From contig JAHJJA010000037.1 in the NCBI GenBank assembly GCA_018822885.1, forward strand, positions 1 to 36,043: a DNA stretch of 36,043 nucleotides, given 5' to 3'. How positions within the stretch are numbered: the stretch's first letter is position 1; every line of letters begins with the position of its first letter. Source of the stretch: Candidatus Omnitrophota bacterium (GTDB taxonomy: Bacteria > Omnitrophota > Gorgyraeia > Gygaellales > Profunditerraquicolaceae). Both the position numbers and the translations under genes were made by a program. The notes under the pieces are model-generated. The model did not search any database, was not told the origin of the DNA, and saw only the letters and a list, made by a program, of their open reading frames with translations. Shown here in pieces: positions 9,255 to 16,946 of this stretch.

Positions 9255-9384
9255 AAAAATAAGTTTAAAAGACAGGGCAATGCATTGGTTTACGTATCAC
9301 CCTTGGCTTAAGTTGATCGCGTTAATCCTTGCGGTAATGGTTTGGTTTTATATCAGGGAAGAGCTCAACAGGTTTAATTACTGA
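9247..9384 (+). CDS. Truncated CdaR/YbbR-like N-terminal membrane anchor (45 aa); absent from the ORF track
   Basis: MSKKISLKDRAMHWFTYHPWLKLIALILAVMVWFYIREELNRFNY*. ATG overlaps the cdaA end. 'WLKLIALILAVMVWFYI' matches the typical YbbR first TM. No YbbR repeats follow. Confidence 0.65.
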   Translation: MSKKISLKDRAMHWFTYHPWLKLIALILAVMVWFYIREELNRFNY

Positions 9385-9385
9385 T

Positions 9386-10099
9386 ATGCCAAAGCTTGGT
9401 GTAAACATCGATCATGTTGCCACGCTGCGCCAGGCCCGAAAGGGGATTGATCCCGAGCCTGTTTTCGCGGCTTTTATTTGCGAGTCTGCAGGAGCAGATA
9501 GCATTGTGGTACATTTGCGCGAGGACCGAAGGCACATACAAGACAGTGACCTGCATGCTTTGAGGCAGACAGTAAAAACAAGATTGAATATGGAGATGTC
9601 CATTGCTTCGGAGATAGTGGATATTGCCTGCAAGCTTAAGCCTGACCAATCGACTCTTGTCCCGGAGAAGAGGCAGGAGTTGACTACTGAAGGCGGCCTT
9701 AATGTTTTTAAGAATTTCAAGAAGATCAAAACTGCTCTAGAGAAGTTGGGCAGGCATGGAATCAAAGTAAGTCTGTTTATAGACCCCGATAAAAAACAGA
9801 TCGATGCCGCAAAAAAAATCGGCGCAAAAATAGTCGAATTGCACACCGGTAGATACGCAGACGCGAAAAGCCAGGAAGAACAAGAGAAGTATTTTCAGGA
9901 ATTAAAATCCGCGGTCAGCTACGCTAAAAGTAAACGTCTTATCGTTTGCGTCGGGCATGGGCTTAATTACAGTAATGTGGCGAGGGTAGCGAAATTAAAA
10001 GGGATCCAAGAACTTAATATAGGGTATTCTATTGTCTGTCGTGCGGTATTGGTGGGTTTAGAACATGCCGTGCAGGAGATGAAGGCCTTGATTGGCTAG
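9386..10099 (+). CDS. pdxJ: Pyridoxine 5'-phosphate synthase
   Basis: 'LGVNIDHVATLRQARKGIDPEPV', 'IVVHLREDRRHIQDSDL', 'LNMEMS', 'VSLFIDPD', 'ELHTGRYA', 'VGHGLNYSNV', 'ELNIGYSIV'. Confidence 0.97.
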   Translation: MPKLGVNIDHVATLRQARKGIDPEPVFAAFICESAGADSIVVHLREDRRHIQDSDLHALRQTVKTRLNMEMSIASEIVDIACKLKPDQSTLVPEKRQELTTEGGLNVFKNFKKIKTALEKLGRHGIKVSLFIDPDKKQIDAAKKIGAKIVELHTGRYADAKSQEEQEKYFQELKSAVSYAKSKRLIVCVGHGLNYSNVARVAKLKGIQELNIGYSIVCRAVLVGLEHAVQEMKALIG

Positions 10100-10112
10100 G
10101 GCTATATAAACC

Positions 10113-10472
10113 ATGATTATAGGCACAGGCGTTGATATTACCGAAGTGAGGCGTTTAGAAAAAGCAGTAGAAAGATGGGGCGATGCCTTTTTAAATAGGG
10201 TCTTTACCGTCCAGGAATTAGAGAACGCGAAGAAAAGAGGTAGTTTCTATCAGCATCTAGCCGGCAGGTTCGCGGCCAAGGAAGCTATATTTAAGGCAAT
10301 AGGAGATCCGGAATTGAATTGGAAGGAAGTCCAGATAGTAAACGATGCCAGCGGAAAGCCTCTTTGCGAGATCCTAAAGGCAAAACACAAGAAGATCTGT
10401 GCGTTAATATCTATTTCTCACGTAAAAAATTATGCGGTTGCCAACGCGATTGTCACGAAGAAGGGCCGATAG
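10113..10472 (+). CDS. acpS: Holo-[acyl-carrier-protein] synthase
   Basis: 'IIGTGVDITEVRRLEKAV', 'AGRFAAKEAIFKA', 'VQIVNDASGKP', 'ISISHVKNYAVANAIV'. Confidence 0.95.
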   Translation: MIIGTGVDITEVRRLEKAVERWGDAFLNRVFTVQELENAKKRGSFYQHLAGRFAAKEAIFKAIGDPELNWKEVQIVNDASGKPLCEILKAKHKKICALISISHVKNYAVANAIVTKKGR

Positions 10473-11283
10473 CCACAAGGGGGATTTTGGCAGTATTTTT
10501 ATTCTTGCCGGCTCATCACGTTTTTCAGGGGCAGCTGCTTTATGCGCAGAGGGCGCATTGCGTTCAGGCGCAGGCCTGGTTACGCTTGGGATCCCCAAGG
10601 GGATCAATAGCGCTCTAATAAAAATAAAGCCTAAAGAAGTCATGACCTTGCCTTTACCAGAGACTTCCGAAGGCGCTCTAAGCCTATCCGGTTATAAGAA
10701 AATAAAAGATTTTTCAAAAGATATCGATGTGGTAGTCGTAGGGCCCGGCTTAGGGCAGGAAAAATCTACGCGAGGATTAGCGCGTAAGATTGTTTATGGA
10801 ATAAATAAGCCCATGGTTATTGATGCGGATGGGCTTAATGCGCTAGTGGGGCATCTAAAAAGGGCAGGCAACTCACAGGTTAAAATATTTACTCCGCATC
10901 CTGGTGAGATGGCAAGGCTTTTGGGTATCAGCGTAAAAGAGCTACAGAAGAAAAGAAAAAAGGTTGCTAAAAGCTTTGCGGTTCATTATAATGTAACAAT
11001 TGTTCTTAAAGGTAAAGGCACGGTAGTCGCTGCTGCCGACGGAAGATTATATTTGAATAAGACCGGTAATCCCGGGATGAGTACAGCAGGAAGCGGAGAT
11101 GTTTTGACCGGCATAATCGCAGCGTTTTTGGGGCAGGGTTTAGATGCGTTTTGCGCAGCCAAATACGCAGCTTACCTGCATGGTTTAGCCGGAGATATAG
11201 CGGCAAGAGAGAAGACGCAAATTTCCTTGATTGCCTCCGATATTATTGCTAAAATCCCACAGGCAATTAAAAAGAGTATTTAA
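10432..11283 (+). CDS. nnrD: ADP-dependent (S)-NAD(P)H-hydrate dehydratase (stand-alone NnrD domain)
   Basis: 'RRADSHKGDFGSIFILAGSSRFSGAAALCAEGALRSGAGLVTL', 'VVGPGLG', 'VIDADGLNAL', 'TPHPGEMARLLG', 'NKTGNPGMSTAGSGDVLTGIIAAFLGQG'. Confidence 0.93.
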   Translation: MRLPTRLSRRRADSHKGDFGSIFILAGSSRFSGAAALCAEGALRSGAGLVTLGIPKGINSALIKIKPKEVMTLPLPETSEGALSLSGYKKIKDFSKDIDVVVVGPGLGQEKSTRGLARKIVYGINKPMVIDADGLNALVGHLKRAGNSQVKIFTPHPGEMARLLGISVKELQKKRKKVAKSFAVHYNVTIVLKGKGTVVAAADGRLYLNKTGNPGMSTAGSGDVLTGIIAAFLGQGLDAFCAAKYAAYLHGLAGDIAAREKTQISLIASDIIAKIPQAIKKSI

Positions 11284-11284
11284 C

Positions 11285-11357
11285 GCCGGCGTAGCTCAGT
11301 TGGTAGAGCAATTGTTTTGTAAACAATGGGTCGGGGGTTCGATTCCTCTCGCCGGCT
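11285..11357 (+). tRNA. tRNA-Thr (TGT)
   Basis: Acceptor GCCGGCG/CGCCGGC, anticodon arm ATTGT-TTTGTAA-ACAAT, T-arm GGGGGTTCGATTCCTC. No encoded CCA. Confidence 0.92.
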
Positions 11358-11374
11358 AATTTTGACATTCAAAC

Positions 11375-11404
11375 AAAAGTCGAGGGGTTCTCCCACCGGC
11401 TTTT
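11375..11404 (+). terminator. Probable intrinsic terminator after nnrD/tRNA-Thr
   Basis: AAAAGTCGaGGGGTTCTCCCacCGGCTTTT: paired stem ending in TTTT. Confidence 0.55.
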
Positions 11405-11491
11405 CTAAAGTCACATGTTTAAATGTTGCACGTATCGATCTTGTGCCTTGTGTTTTGTAACTTGTGACAAATATACATTTTGATATTTAAT

Positions 11492-11774
11492 GGGCAGGTA
11501 CCCAAGTGGCCAAAGGGGGCAGACTGTGTAAACGCAGCGTCCCGCTGAAAAGCAGGATGGAAAAGTAGGTGAATTCAGGGGATCCCTTGGCAAGTTTTGT
11601 CGAGGGGAATCCTGAGCCAAGCCCTGAGTCATTTCAGGGAAGGTGCAGAGACTAAGCGCCTACCGCCTAAAGCTAAAAGCTATGGTGATGAGATAGTCCA
11701 AGCCTCAAGGTAACTTGAGGGCACTTGAAATCTGTTGCACTAGTGCTTCAGAGGTTCGAATCCTCTCCTGCCCA
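11492..11774 (+). tRNA. tRNA-Tyr (GTA), interrupted by an intron (exons 11492-11527 and 11728-11774)
   Basis: Exon 1 GGGCAGGTACCCAAGTGGCCAAAGGGGGCAGACTGT joined to exon 2 AAATCTGTTGCACTAGTGCTTCAGAGGTTCGAATCCTCTCCTGCCCA gives a complete class II tRNA. Acceptor GGGCAGG/CCTGCCC, anticodon loop CTGTAAA with GTA, long variable arm. Confidence 0.93.
11528..11727 (+). ncRNA. Group I intron (IC3-like, similar to cyanobacterial tRNA-Leu introns) in the tRNA-Tyr anticodon loop
   Basis: 5' exon ends in U and the intron ends in G. P1 possible between exon CUGU and intron GCAG. Core blocks AATCCTGAGCCAAGCC (11608-11623), AAGGTGCAGAGACT (11640-11653), AGATAGTCC (~11691-11699). P6-type hairpin CCCTGAgtcattTCAGGG. 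Terminal hairpin CCTCAAG-GTAA-CTTGAGG with a GNRA loop. No internal ORF. Confidence 0.92.
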
Positions 11775-11825
11775 TTTAAATTTTCCAGTACTGCAGTGAG
11801 TGTAGTGTTCAGAAAGAGGCGGCAT

Positions 11826-12083
11826 ATGCCTAAGAAAAAGATCCCATGGTTGGCAGCTGTCTTAAATATACTTGTTAACGGACTGGGTTATATTTATATC
11901 GGCAAGAGAAAGGCATTCGGTTTATTGCTGATGCTGGCGCAGATCTCTACCTGCGTGTGGGTGTTAAAGTCTCAACCTGCCTCTGTTTATTTATTCAGAG
12001 ACTTTTGGATCTCTCTTTCCGGAATCTTGTATTCTGCTGCGTTTGCATTCGACGCCTACAAGTTAGCAAAAGAAACTAACTAG
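11826..12083 (+). CDS. Small membrane protein (85 aa), function unknown
   Basis: 'MPKKKIPWLAAVLNILVNGLGYIYIGKRKAFGLLLMLAQISTC…'. The ATG at 11826 lies outside the tRNA; the ORF-track start at 11715 lies inside the intron. Confidence 0.7.
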   Translation: MPKKKIPWLAAVLNILVNGLGYIYIGKRKAFGLLLMLAQISTCVWVLKSQPASVYLFRDFWISLSGILYSAAFAFDAYKLAKETN

Positions 12084-12094
12084 ACCAGGGCTCT

Positions 12095-12166
12095 GCGGGA
12101 GTAGTTCAGTGGTAGAACACTTGCCTTCCAAGCAAGTCGTCGCGGGTTCGAACCCCGTCTCCCGCT
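12095..12166 (+). tRNA. tRNA-Gly (TCC)
   Basis: Acceptor GCGGGAG/CTCCCGC, anticodon arm CTTGC-CTTCCAA-GCAAG, T-arm GCGGGTTCGAACCCCGT. Confidence 0.93.
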
Positions 12167-12208
12167 TTTAAAAAAAAGTGGGCAGGGGCCGCAAAAAGGA
12201 GCGTTAAG

Positions 12209-12589
12209 ATGTCGAATAAATTATTAATTGTTGACGACGAAAAAGATGCCAGGGATTTTTTGGGCAACATCCTGATAAGAGAGGGTTACTTTGTAAAAAC
12301 TGCGGCTTCCGGGGAAGAGGCATTAGAGCTCGTCAAAAAAGAAGATTTTGATGCGGTGCTTCTGGATGTGGTAATGTCAGGTATGTCCGGGCTAGAGGTT
12401 TTGAAAAAGTTAAGAGAAACCAAACCCGATTTAATTGTTATTTTACTTACCGCTATCGGCTATGACCAGAAGATGATCGATAAATGCATGGAAGACGGCT
12501 GCTCCGGGTATATAGGAAAGAGCATCCCTGTTTCTCAGATCATAGCCAGTATTAAATTATTTATCGAATCTAAGAAAAGATCAGGTTAA
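12209..12589 (+). CDS. Stand-alone response-regulator receiver domain (CheY-like)
   Basis: 'KLLIVDDEKDARDFLGNIL', 'DAVLLDVVMSGMSGLEVL', 'VILLTAIG', conserved Lys 'GKSI'. Confidence 0.93.
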   Translation: MSNKLLIVDDEKDARDFLGNILIREGYFVKTAASGEEALELVKKEDFDAVLLDVVMSGMSGLEVLKKLRETKPDLIVILLTAIGYDQKMIDKCMEDGCSGYIGKSIPVSQIIASIKLFIESKKRSG

Positions 12590-12608
12590 CTTATCTAAGG
12601 GGTATTGT

Positions 12609-13358
12609 ATGACTAAAGAATTTCTGCAGCCTGTCCATATTGACGCTTTTGATTTGGATGATGCCTGGTTCCAGTGTTTATCAGCGATACTGGAGAAGGG
12701 GCATGTTTATAAGATAACAAAGGGTAGTTATGAGGGGCAAAAACGCCTCGAATTTGATTTTGTCACTATTCGGGTGAAAAAACCATCCCATCAGATCATC
12801 CCGATAATCCCGGAGGGGATGAGTATTCCGGCTCCGACGGATATGGATTATATTCAAGGTTATCTAAGTTATCTTTTGACCGGGGCTAAGACCGAGACAG
12901 AAGATTACACTTACGGGGAGAGGCTGGTAGACCCGCGGGTGAAAGTAAGGCAGAATGTGGAAGGCAAGGAGATGGTAAAAGAGATGCCCTTAGATGTGAA
13001 TCAGGTCGAAGAGGTGATCAAACTATATAAGGAAAAAGGTTTCGGCACGAATCAGGCGACAATGGAGATCGGCATGCCTTCGGATATAAAACTGGTTGAT
13101 CCCCCATGCCTTAGGATAATAGATACAAGAGTCCGCTATGGAAAGCTGCATTTTATTTTGTATTTTCGTTCTTGGGATCTATGGGGAGGGTTTCCTTCTA
13201 ATCTTGGAGGCCTTCAATTGGTCAAACAATATATGGCTGAAGAGATCGGAGTAGGGGACGGAGAGATCATCGCGGCAAGTAAGGGTCTGCATCTTTATGA
13301 TTATGCATGGGACCTGGCAAAATTAAGGACAAATAAAAACAACCTGAAAATAGAATGA
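12609..13358 (+). CDS. Thymidylate synthase-like (ThyA-fold) protein
   Basis: 'DPPCLRIIDTRVRYGKLHFILYFRSWDLWGGFPSNLGGLQLVKQYMA' resembles the ThyA PC…R-S-D…G-x-P-x-N…LQ catalytic block. 'KGLHLYDYAWD' resembles the HIY segment. Confidence 0.55.
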   Translation: MTKEFLQPVHIDAFDLDDAWFQCLSAILEKGHVYKITKGSYEGQKRLEFDFVTIRVKKPSHQIIPIIPEGMSIPAPTDMDYIQGYLSYLLTGAKTETEDYTYGERLVDPRVKVRQNVEGKEMVKEMPLDVNQVEEVIKLYKEKGFGTNQATMEIGMPSDIKLVDPPCLRIIDTRVRYGKLHFILYFRSWDLWGGFPSNLGGLQLVKQYMAEEIGVGDGEIIAASKGLHLYDYAWDLAKLRTNKNNLKIE

Positions 13359-13768
13359 AAAGACAAAAATATAAAGGTCCTGAACGCAGGGAATTTGTAA
13401 GGCTCGATTATTCAGCCCCTCTTTCTTGCAAAGTCTGTAAAAAAGAAACCGTAGCCAAGATCCTTGAGGGCTATACCGTGAATATAAGCAAATCAGGTCT
13501 GCTTTGCTCTGTGGGAGAGAAGGTGAGGAAGAATGATATTCTGTGGCTTGGTTTTGACCGGAATGCCTTGAGTTTCTGTTCAGTGCTTGAAAAAAGAGCT
13601 CTTGTGTATCAGAACGGTATCATCGGTAAAGTAGTCAGGGTAGAACTTAAGGATGACGGGCGCTATGATATTGGTATCCAGTTTCTTACCCGCGAGGAGA
13701 AAAACTCTACTTTTATTTATTCAAAAGAGTACTTTCTGGAGAAGCAATTAAAAAGTGGAAAAACTTAA
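13355..13768 (+). CDS. PilZ-domain protein
   Basis: 'YKGPERREFVRLDYSAPLSCKV…YTVNISKSGLLCSV…DIGIQFLT'. Confidence 0.8.
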   Translation: MKRQKYKGPERREFVRLDYSAPLSCKVCKKETVAKILEGYTVNISKSGLLCSVGEKVRKNDILWLGFDRNALSFCSVLEKRALVYQNGIIGKVVRVELKDDGRYDIGIQFLTREEKNSTFIYSKEYFLEKQLKSGKT

Positions 13769-14753
13769 TATTTCAGTTATCGGCGATGGCGGCTGGGGCA
13801 CTACGCTTGCTATTTTACTTAAGCAAAAAGGTTTTGATGTAAGCCTTTGGGGGGCCTTTAGCGATTACGTTTCCTATTTGGATAAGAAAAGGGTGAATTC
13901 AAGATTTTTGCCGGGTATAAAGATCCCTAAAGATATAAAGATTACTAGCGAGTTGAGCGAGGCCTCTTGCGGAAAGCAGCTCTTGGTTTTTGCCGTGCCT
14001 TCGCAGCATATGCGCGAAGTCCTGCAGAAATTAAAAGAATATGATTATCCTCGGGATGCCATTTATTTGAGTGTCACCAAAGGGATTGAAATACGGTCTT
14101 TAAAAAGAATGTCGGAAGTCATTCATGAAGAGCTCGGCGGAGTAAAGTTTGCCGTTCTCTCAGGGCCGACCATTGCCCATGAGGTGGCAAATGGGGTCCC
14201 TACCACGGCAGTGGTGGCTTCGCATGATGAAAAGGTCAGAAAGCTCCTTCAATATATCTTTATGACTGAGAGATTCAGGATTTATACTAATAGCGATGTG
14301 CTTGGGGTTGAGTTGGGCGGAAGCCTTAAAAATATCATCGCAATAGCCTGCGGGATCTCAGATGGGCTTAAATTCGGGACTAACACAAAGGCGGCTATTT
14401 TGTCACGCGGCTTGACTGAAATCTCCAGGCTCGGCCATGTCATGGGAGCTAACGCAGGAACTTTCAGCGGGATAAGCGGTTTAGGTGATTTAGTCACTAC
14501 TTGTATCAGTCAATACAGCAGAAATAGGTTTGTGGGCGAGCAGATCGGCAGAGGAAAGACCTTGAGACAGGTGGAGTCTCGTATGCAGATGGTTGCCGAA
14601 GGAGTCCCCACTGCTAAATCAGCATATGCGTTAAGCCTCAAGTATAAAGTTGAAATGCCTATTACCAAAGAAGTCTACTCTGTGCTTTTTAAGAATAAAT
14701 CACCCCTTAAAGCAGTGCGCGACTTAATGACGCGCGAGAAAAAAGAGGAGTAG
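13755..14753 (+). CDS. gpsA: Glycerol-3-phosphate dehydrogenase [NAD(P)+]
   Basis: 'ISVIGDGGWGTTLAILL', 'LSVTKGIE', 'LSGPTIAHEVANGVPTTAVVAS', 'GGSLKNIIAIACGISDGLKFGTNTKAAILSRGLTEISRLG', 'FSGISGLGDLVTTC'. GTG/alternative start. Confidence 0.96.
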   Translation: MEKLNISVIGDGGWGTTLAILLKQKGFDVSLWGAFSDYVSYLDKKRVNSRFLPGIKIPKDIKITSELSEASCGKQLLVFAVPSQHMREVLQKLKEYDYPRDAIYLSVTKGIEIRSLKRMSEVIHEELGGVKFAVLSGPTIAHEVANGVPTTAVVASHDEKVRKLLQYIFMTERFRIYTNSDVLGVELGGSLKNIIAIACGISDGLKFGTNTKAAILSRGLTEISRLGHVMGANAGTFSGISGLGDLVTTCISQYSRNRFVGEQIGRGKTLRQVESRMQMVAEGVPTAKSAYALSLKYKVEMPITKEVYSVLFKNKSPLKAVRDLMTREKKEE

Positions 14754-14771
14754 GGTAGGAAAAAGATATTG

Positions 14772-14846
14772 CGGGGCGTGGCTCAGTTTGGCTAGAGCGC
14801 TTGAATGGGGTTCAAGAGGTCGACAGTTCAAGTCTGTCCGCCCCGA
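14772..14846 (+). tRNA. tRNA-Pro (GGG)
   Basis: Acceptor CGGGGCG/CGCCCCG, anticodon arm CTTGA-ATGGGGT-TCAAG, T-arm GACAGTTCAAGTCTGTC. Confidence 0.92.
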
Positions 14847-14936
14847 CTTAAATTTGTAACTTTTTGTATGTATCAAATTTAATCCCAAGCTTCCCTTGGT
14901 TGTCAGTCTGAAGCGAAGGGCAAATTCAATTCTTCC

Positions 14937-16382
14937 ATGAAATACAGACACGCCTTATTCCTTAATCCTTACATCGAAAGCAAAGTAAACAGCACGATGA
15001 AGCTGTTTCCTCCTGCCGGCCTTGAATATGTCGCCACAAGCGCCAAGGAGTGCGCGGAAAGAGTCAGCTTGGTCGATCTAAGGCATGAGCAGGAATTGTG
15101 CACAATAGAGGGTTTGCTCGATTTTATTAAAAATGAAGGTGTTGATATTATTTGTGTAGGAATAGGATGGGACCGCCAGTTAAAAGAGATAGCTAAGCTT
15201 CTTAACGAGATGCCGGAAGAAATCCCTTTGATTGTCGGGGGCTATACAGCAACAGAGAAAGTAGAGGAATTGTTTAGTTCTTGTCCTAAGATAGACATTA
15301 TCGTAAGAGGGGAAGGCGAAGAAACGATAAAAGAGATTTTAAAAGGCGTTGCTTATGAGAACATATTGGGCATATCTTACAGAAAGAAAGGAAAAGTCAA
15401 CCATAATCCTAACAGGCCGCTTCCGGAAGTCGATAATATCGTTCCTCCCGAGCGTTCTTTGCGCCGCACAGACTATCATCTGATGTTAAACGGTATCAAT
15501 GTCACCAATATTTCTTTTGATTCTGTTTTAAGCGCGCGCGGCTGCCCTAATAACTGTAAGTTCTGCACTTTTACCATCAATCCTCTGGGGCAGAAGAGGA
15601 ATTATTCTGCTCGCAGCCCGGAATCAGTGGTAGATGAAATAGAGAAGCTTCCGGCAAAGGTGATCTTATTAAGTGATGACAATTTTTTTGCTTACCCAAA
15701 ACGGGCAGAAGAGATCTGTGATTTGATTATTAAGCGAAAACTCAAGAAGCGTTTTCTTGCCCAATCCCGCATCGATATCGCAAGATACCCTCAGTTGCTT
15801 GAAAAAATGGTTAAGGCCGGTTTCAAGGCGTTATTGATCGGTATTGAAAGCCCGCATGACCGCATATTAAAGCAGTTGAATAAAGGCTTTACCGCAGATA
15901 CTGTAAGAAAGGCATTCAGTGTTCTTAAGAAATACCCTATTTATTATCACGGTTATTTTATCTATGGCAACATCACCGAGACCGAAGAGGAGATGCTCTA
16001 TATTGCGGAGTTTGCCAAAGAGATAGGGGTCGACGGCATAACCCTGAATAAATTGAGGATAGAAAAATTCTCGCCGCTTAAAGAGCTTGCCGAAGCGACG
16101 CCCGGATACCATGTCACTGAAAGAGGAGAGCTTTATTCCGATACTTTCAGCCACGCTGACCTAAAGAAAATCGGCAGAAGATTGAGGTTTTCTTTCTATA
16201 CCCCCTCCAGGTTTATGAAGATGCTTTGGAAGAATATTTTTGTGACTAAATTCTTTACCCTAGGTGAATTTTCTATGTTTATTTTGGCAATCCCCAAGCT
16301 CCTTGTGAGCGTTGTGGCGAGAGAGCGCGCGCGAGGCCGACTCGGAGATTCCCTTAAGCGTACTTTCATAAGCAATGCCTAA
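14937..16382 (+). CDS. B12-binding domain radical SAM protein
   Basis: N-terminal cobalamin-binding-like segment ('GVDIICVGIGWD', 'PLIVGGYTAT', 'DIIVRGEGEETIKEIL'), then 'SARGCPNNCKFC' (CxxxCxxC) and 'FKALLIGIESPHDRILKQLNKGFT'. Confidence 0.92.
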   Translation: MKYRHALFLNPYIESKVNSTMKLFPPAGLEYVATSAKECAERVSLVDLRHEQELCTIEGLLDFIKNEGVDIICVGIGWDRQLKEIAKLLNEMPEEIPLIVGGYTATEKVEELFSSCPKIDIIVRGEGEETIKEILKGVAYENILGISYRKKGKVNHNPNRPLPEVDNIVPPERSLRRTDYHLMLNGINVTNISFDSVLSARGCPNNCKFCTFTINPLGQKRNYSARSPESVVDEIEKLPAKVILLSDDNFFAYPKRAEEICDLIIKRKLKKRFLAQSRIDIARYPQLLEKMVKAGFKALLIGIESPHDRILKQLNKGFTADTVRKAFSVLKKYPIYYHGYFIYGNITETEEEMLYIAEFAKEIGVDGITLNKLRIEKFSPLKELAEATPGYHVTERGELYSDTFSHADLKKIGRRLRFSFYTPSRFMKMLWKNIFVTKFFTLGEFSMFILAIPKLLVSVVARERARGRLGDSLKRTFISNA

Positions 16383-16511
16383 ATTTATCCCTTTTTTTGA
16401 GCTACCCGCCTTTTTTAAGCTGATTATCAAAAGACGAAAAATAATTGATTTTCCGACTATCCTGTGTTAATTTATATATCTAAATTAAACCTAATAGCAG
16501 GGGAGGTATAA

Positions 16512-16943
16512 ATGAGTTATACTGGACCTGAGAGGCGAAAAGACAGGGGTAAGGTTTATATGGGTCAGGAAAGGCGCAAGAAAACGCATTTGGAATATTC
16601 CGGCCCGGAGAGAAGAAAACATCCTCGAATAATCAGGCGTTTCATCGTATCTTACCGTATCCTGCAAGAGGAGGATAATGTAGATATATCCCAAACAAAG
16701 AATTTATCTTTGGGAGGGATGCTGCTTACTACAAACAGGCAGTTTAATCCGGGTACACTTTTGGCTTTGCAGATCAGGCTTCCATTTGATGCTGACCCGA
16801 TTTTATTGACAGCAAAGGTGGTAGAGTCTCATCAGGTGACTAAAGGGCTTATCTACGACACCAGAATACAGTTTTTAACGGTGGATGAAAAACATCGCAA
16901 AGCTATCAGTGAGACAGTTGACTATTATTCAAAGAAAGGATGA
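16512..16943 (+). CDS. PilZ-domain protein with N-terminal GPERRK-type repeats
   Basis: 'YTGPERRKD…YMGQERRKK…YSGPERRKHPRIIRRFIVSYRI…NLSLGGMLLTTNRQFNPGTLLALQIRLP'. Confidence 0.82.
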   Translation: MSYTGPERRKDRGKVYMGQERRKKTHLEYSGPERRKHPRIIRRFIVSYRILQEEDNVDISQTKNLSLGGMLLTTNRQFNPGTLLALQIRLPFDADPILLTAKVVESHQVTKGLIYDTRIQFLTVDEKHRKAISETVDYYSKKG

Positions 16944-16946
16944 TCG

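Noticed and set aside
10319-10618. 99-aa + strand ORF overlapping acpS and nnrD
   Set aside because: Out-of-frame with both well-supported genes; composition is atypical.
11375-11404. Apparent degenerate copy of the tRNA-Thr 3' end (TCGAGGGGTTCTCCCACCGGCT)
   Set aside because: The similarity to the tRNA is partial, and the segment is better explained as an intrinsic terminator hairpin ending in TTTT.
11411-11632. Minus-strand ORF (73 aa) overlapping the tRNA-Tyr exon and intron
   Set aside because: It lies over a structured tRNA/group I intron with no recognisable protein family; the open frame is incidental.
11715-12083. Long form of the membrane-protein ORF starting inside the intron
   Set aside because: The start codon is within the intron and tRNA exon 2; the ATG at 11826 gives a sensible membrane protein outside the tRNA.
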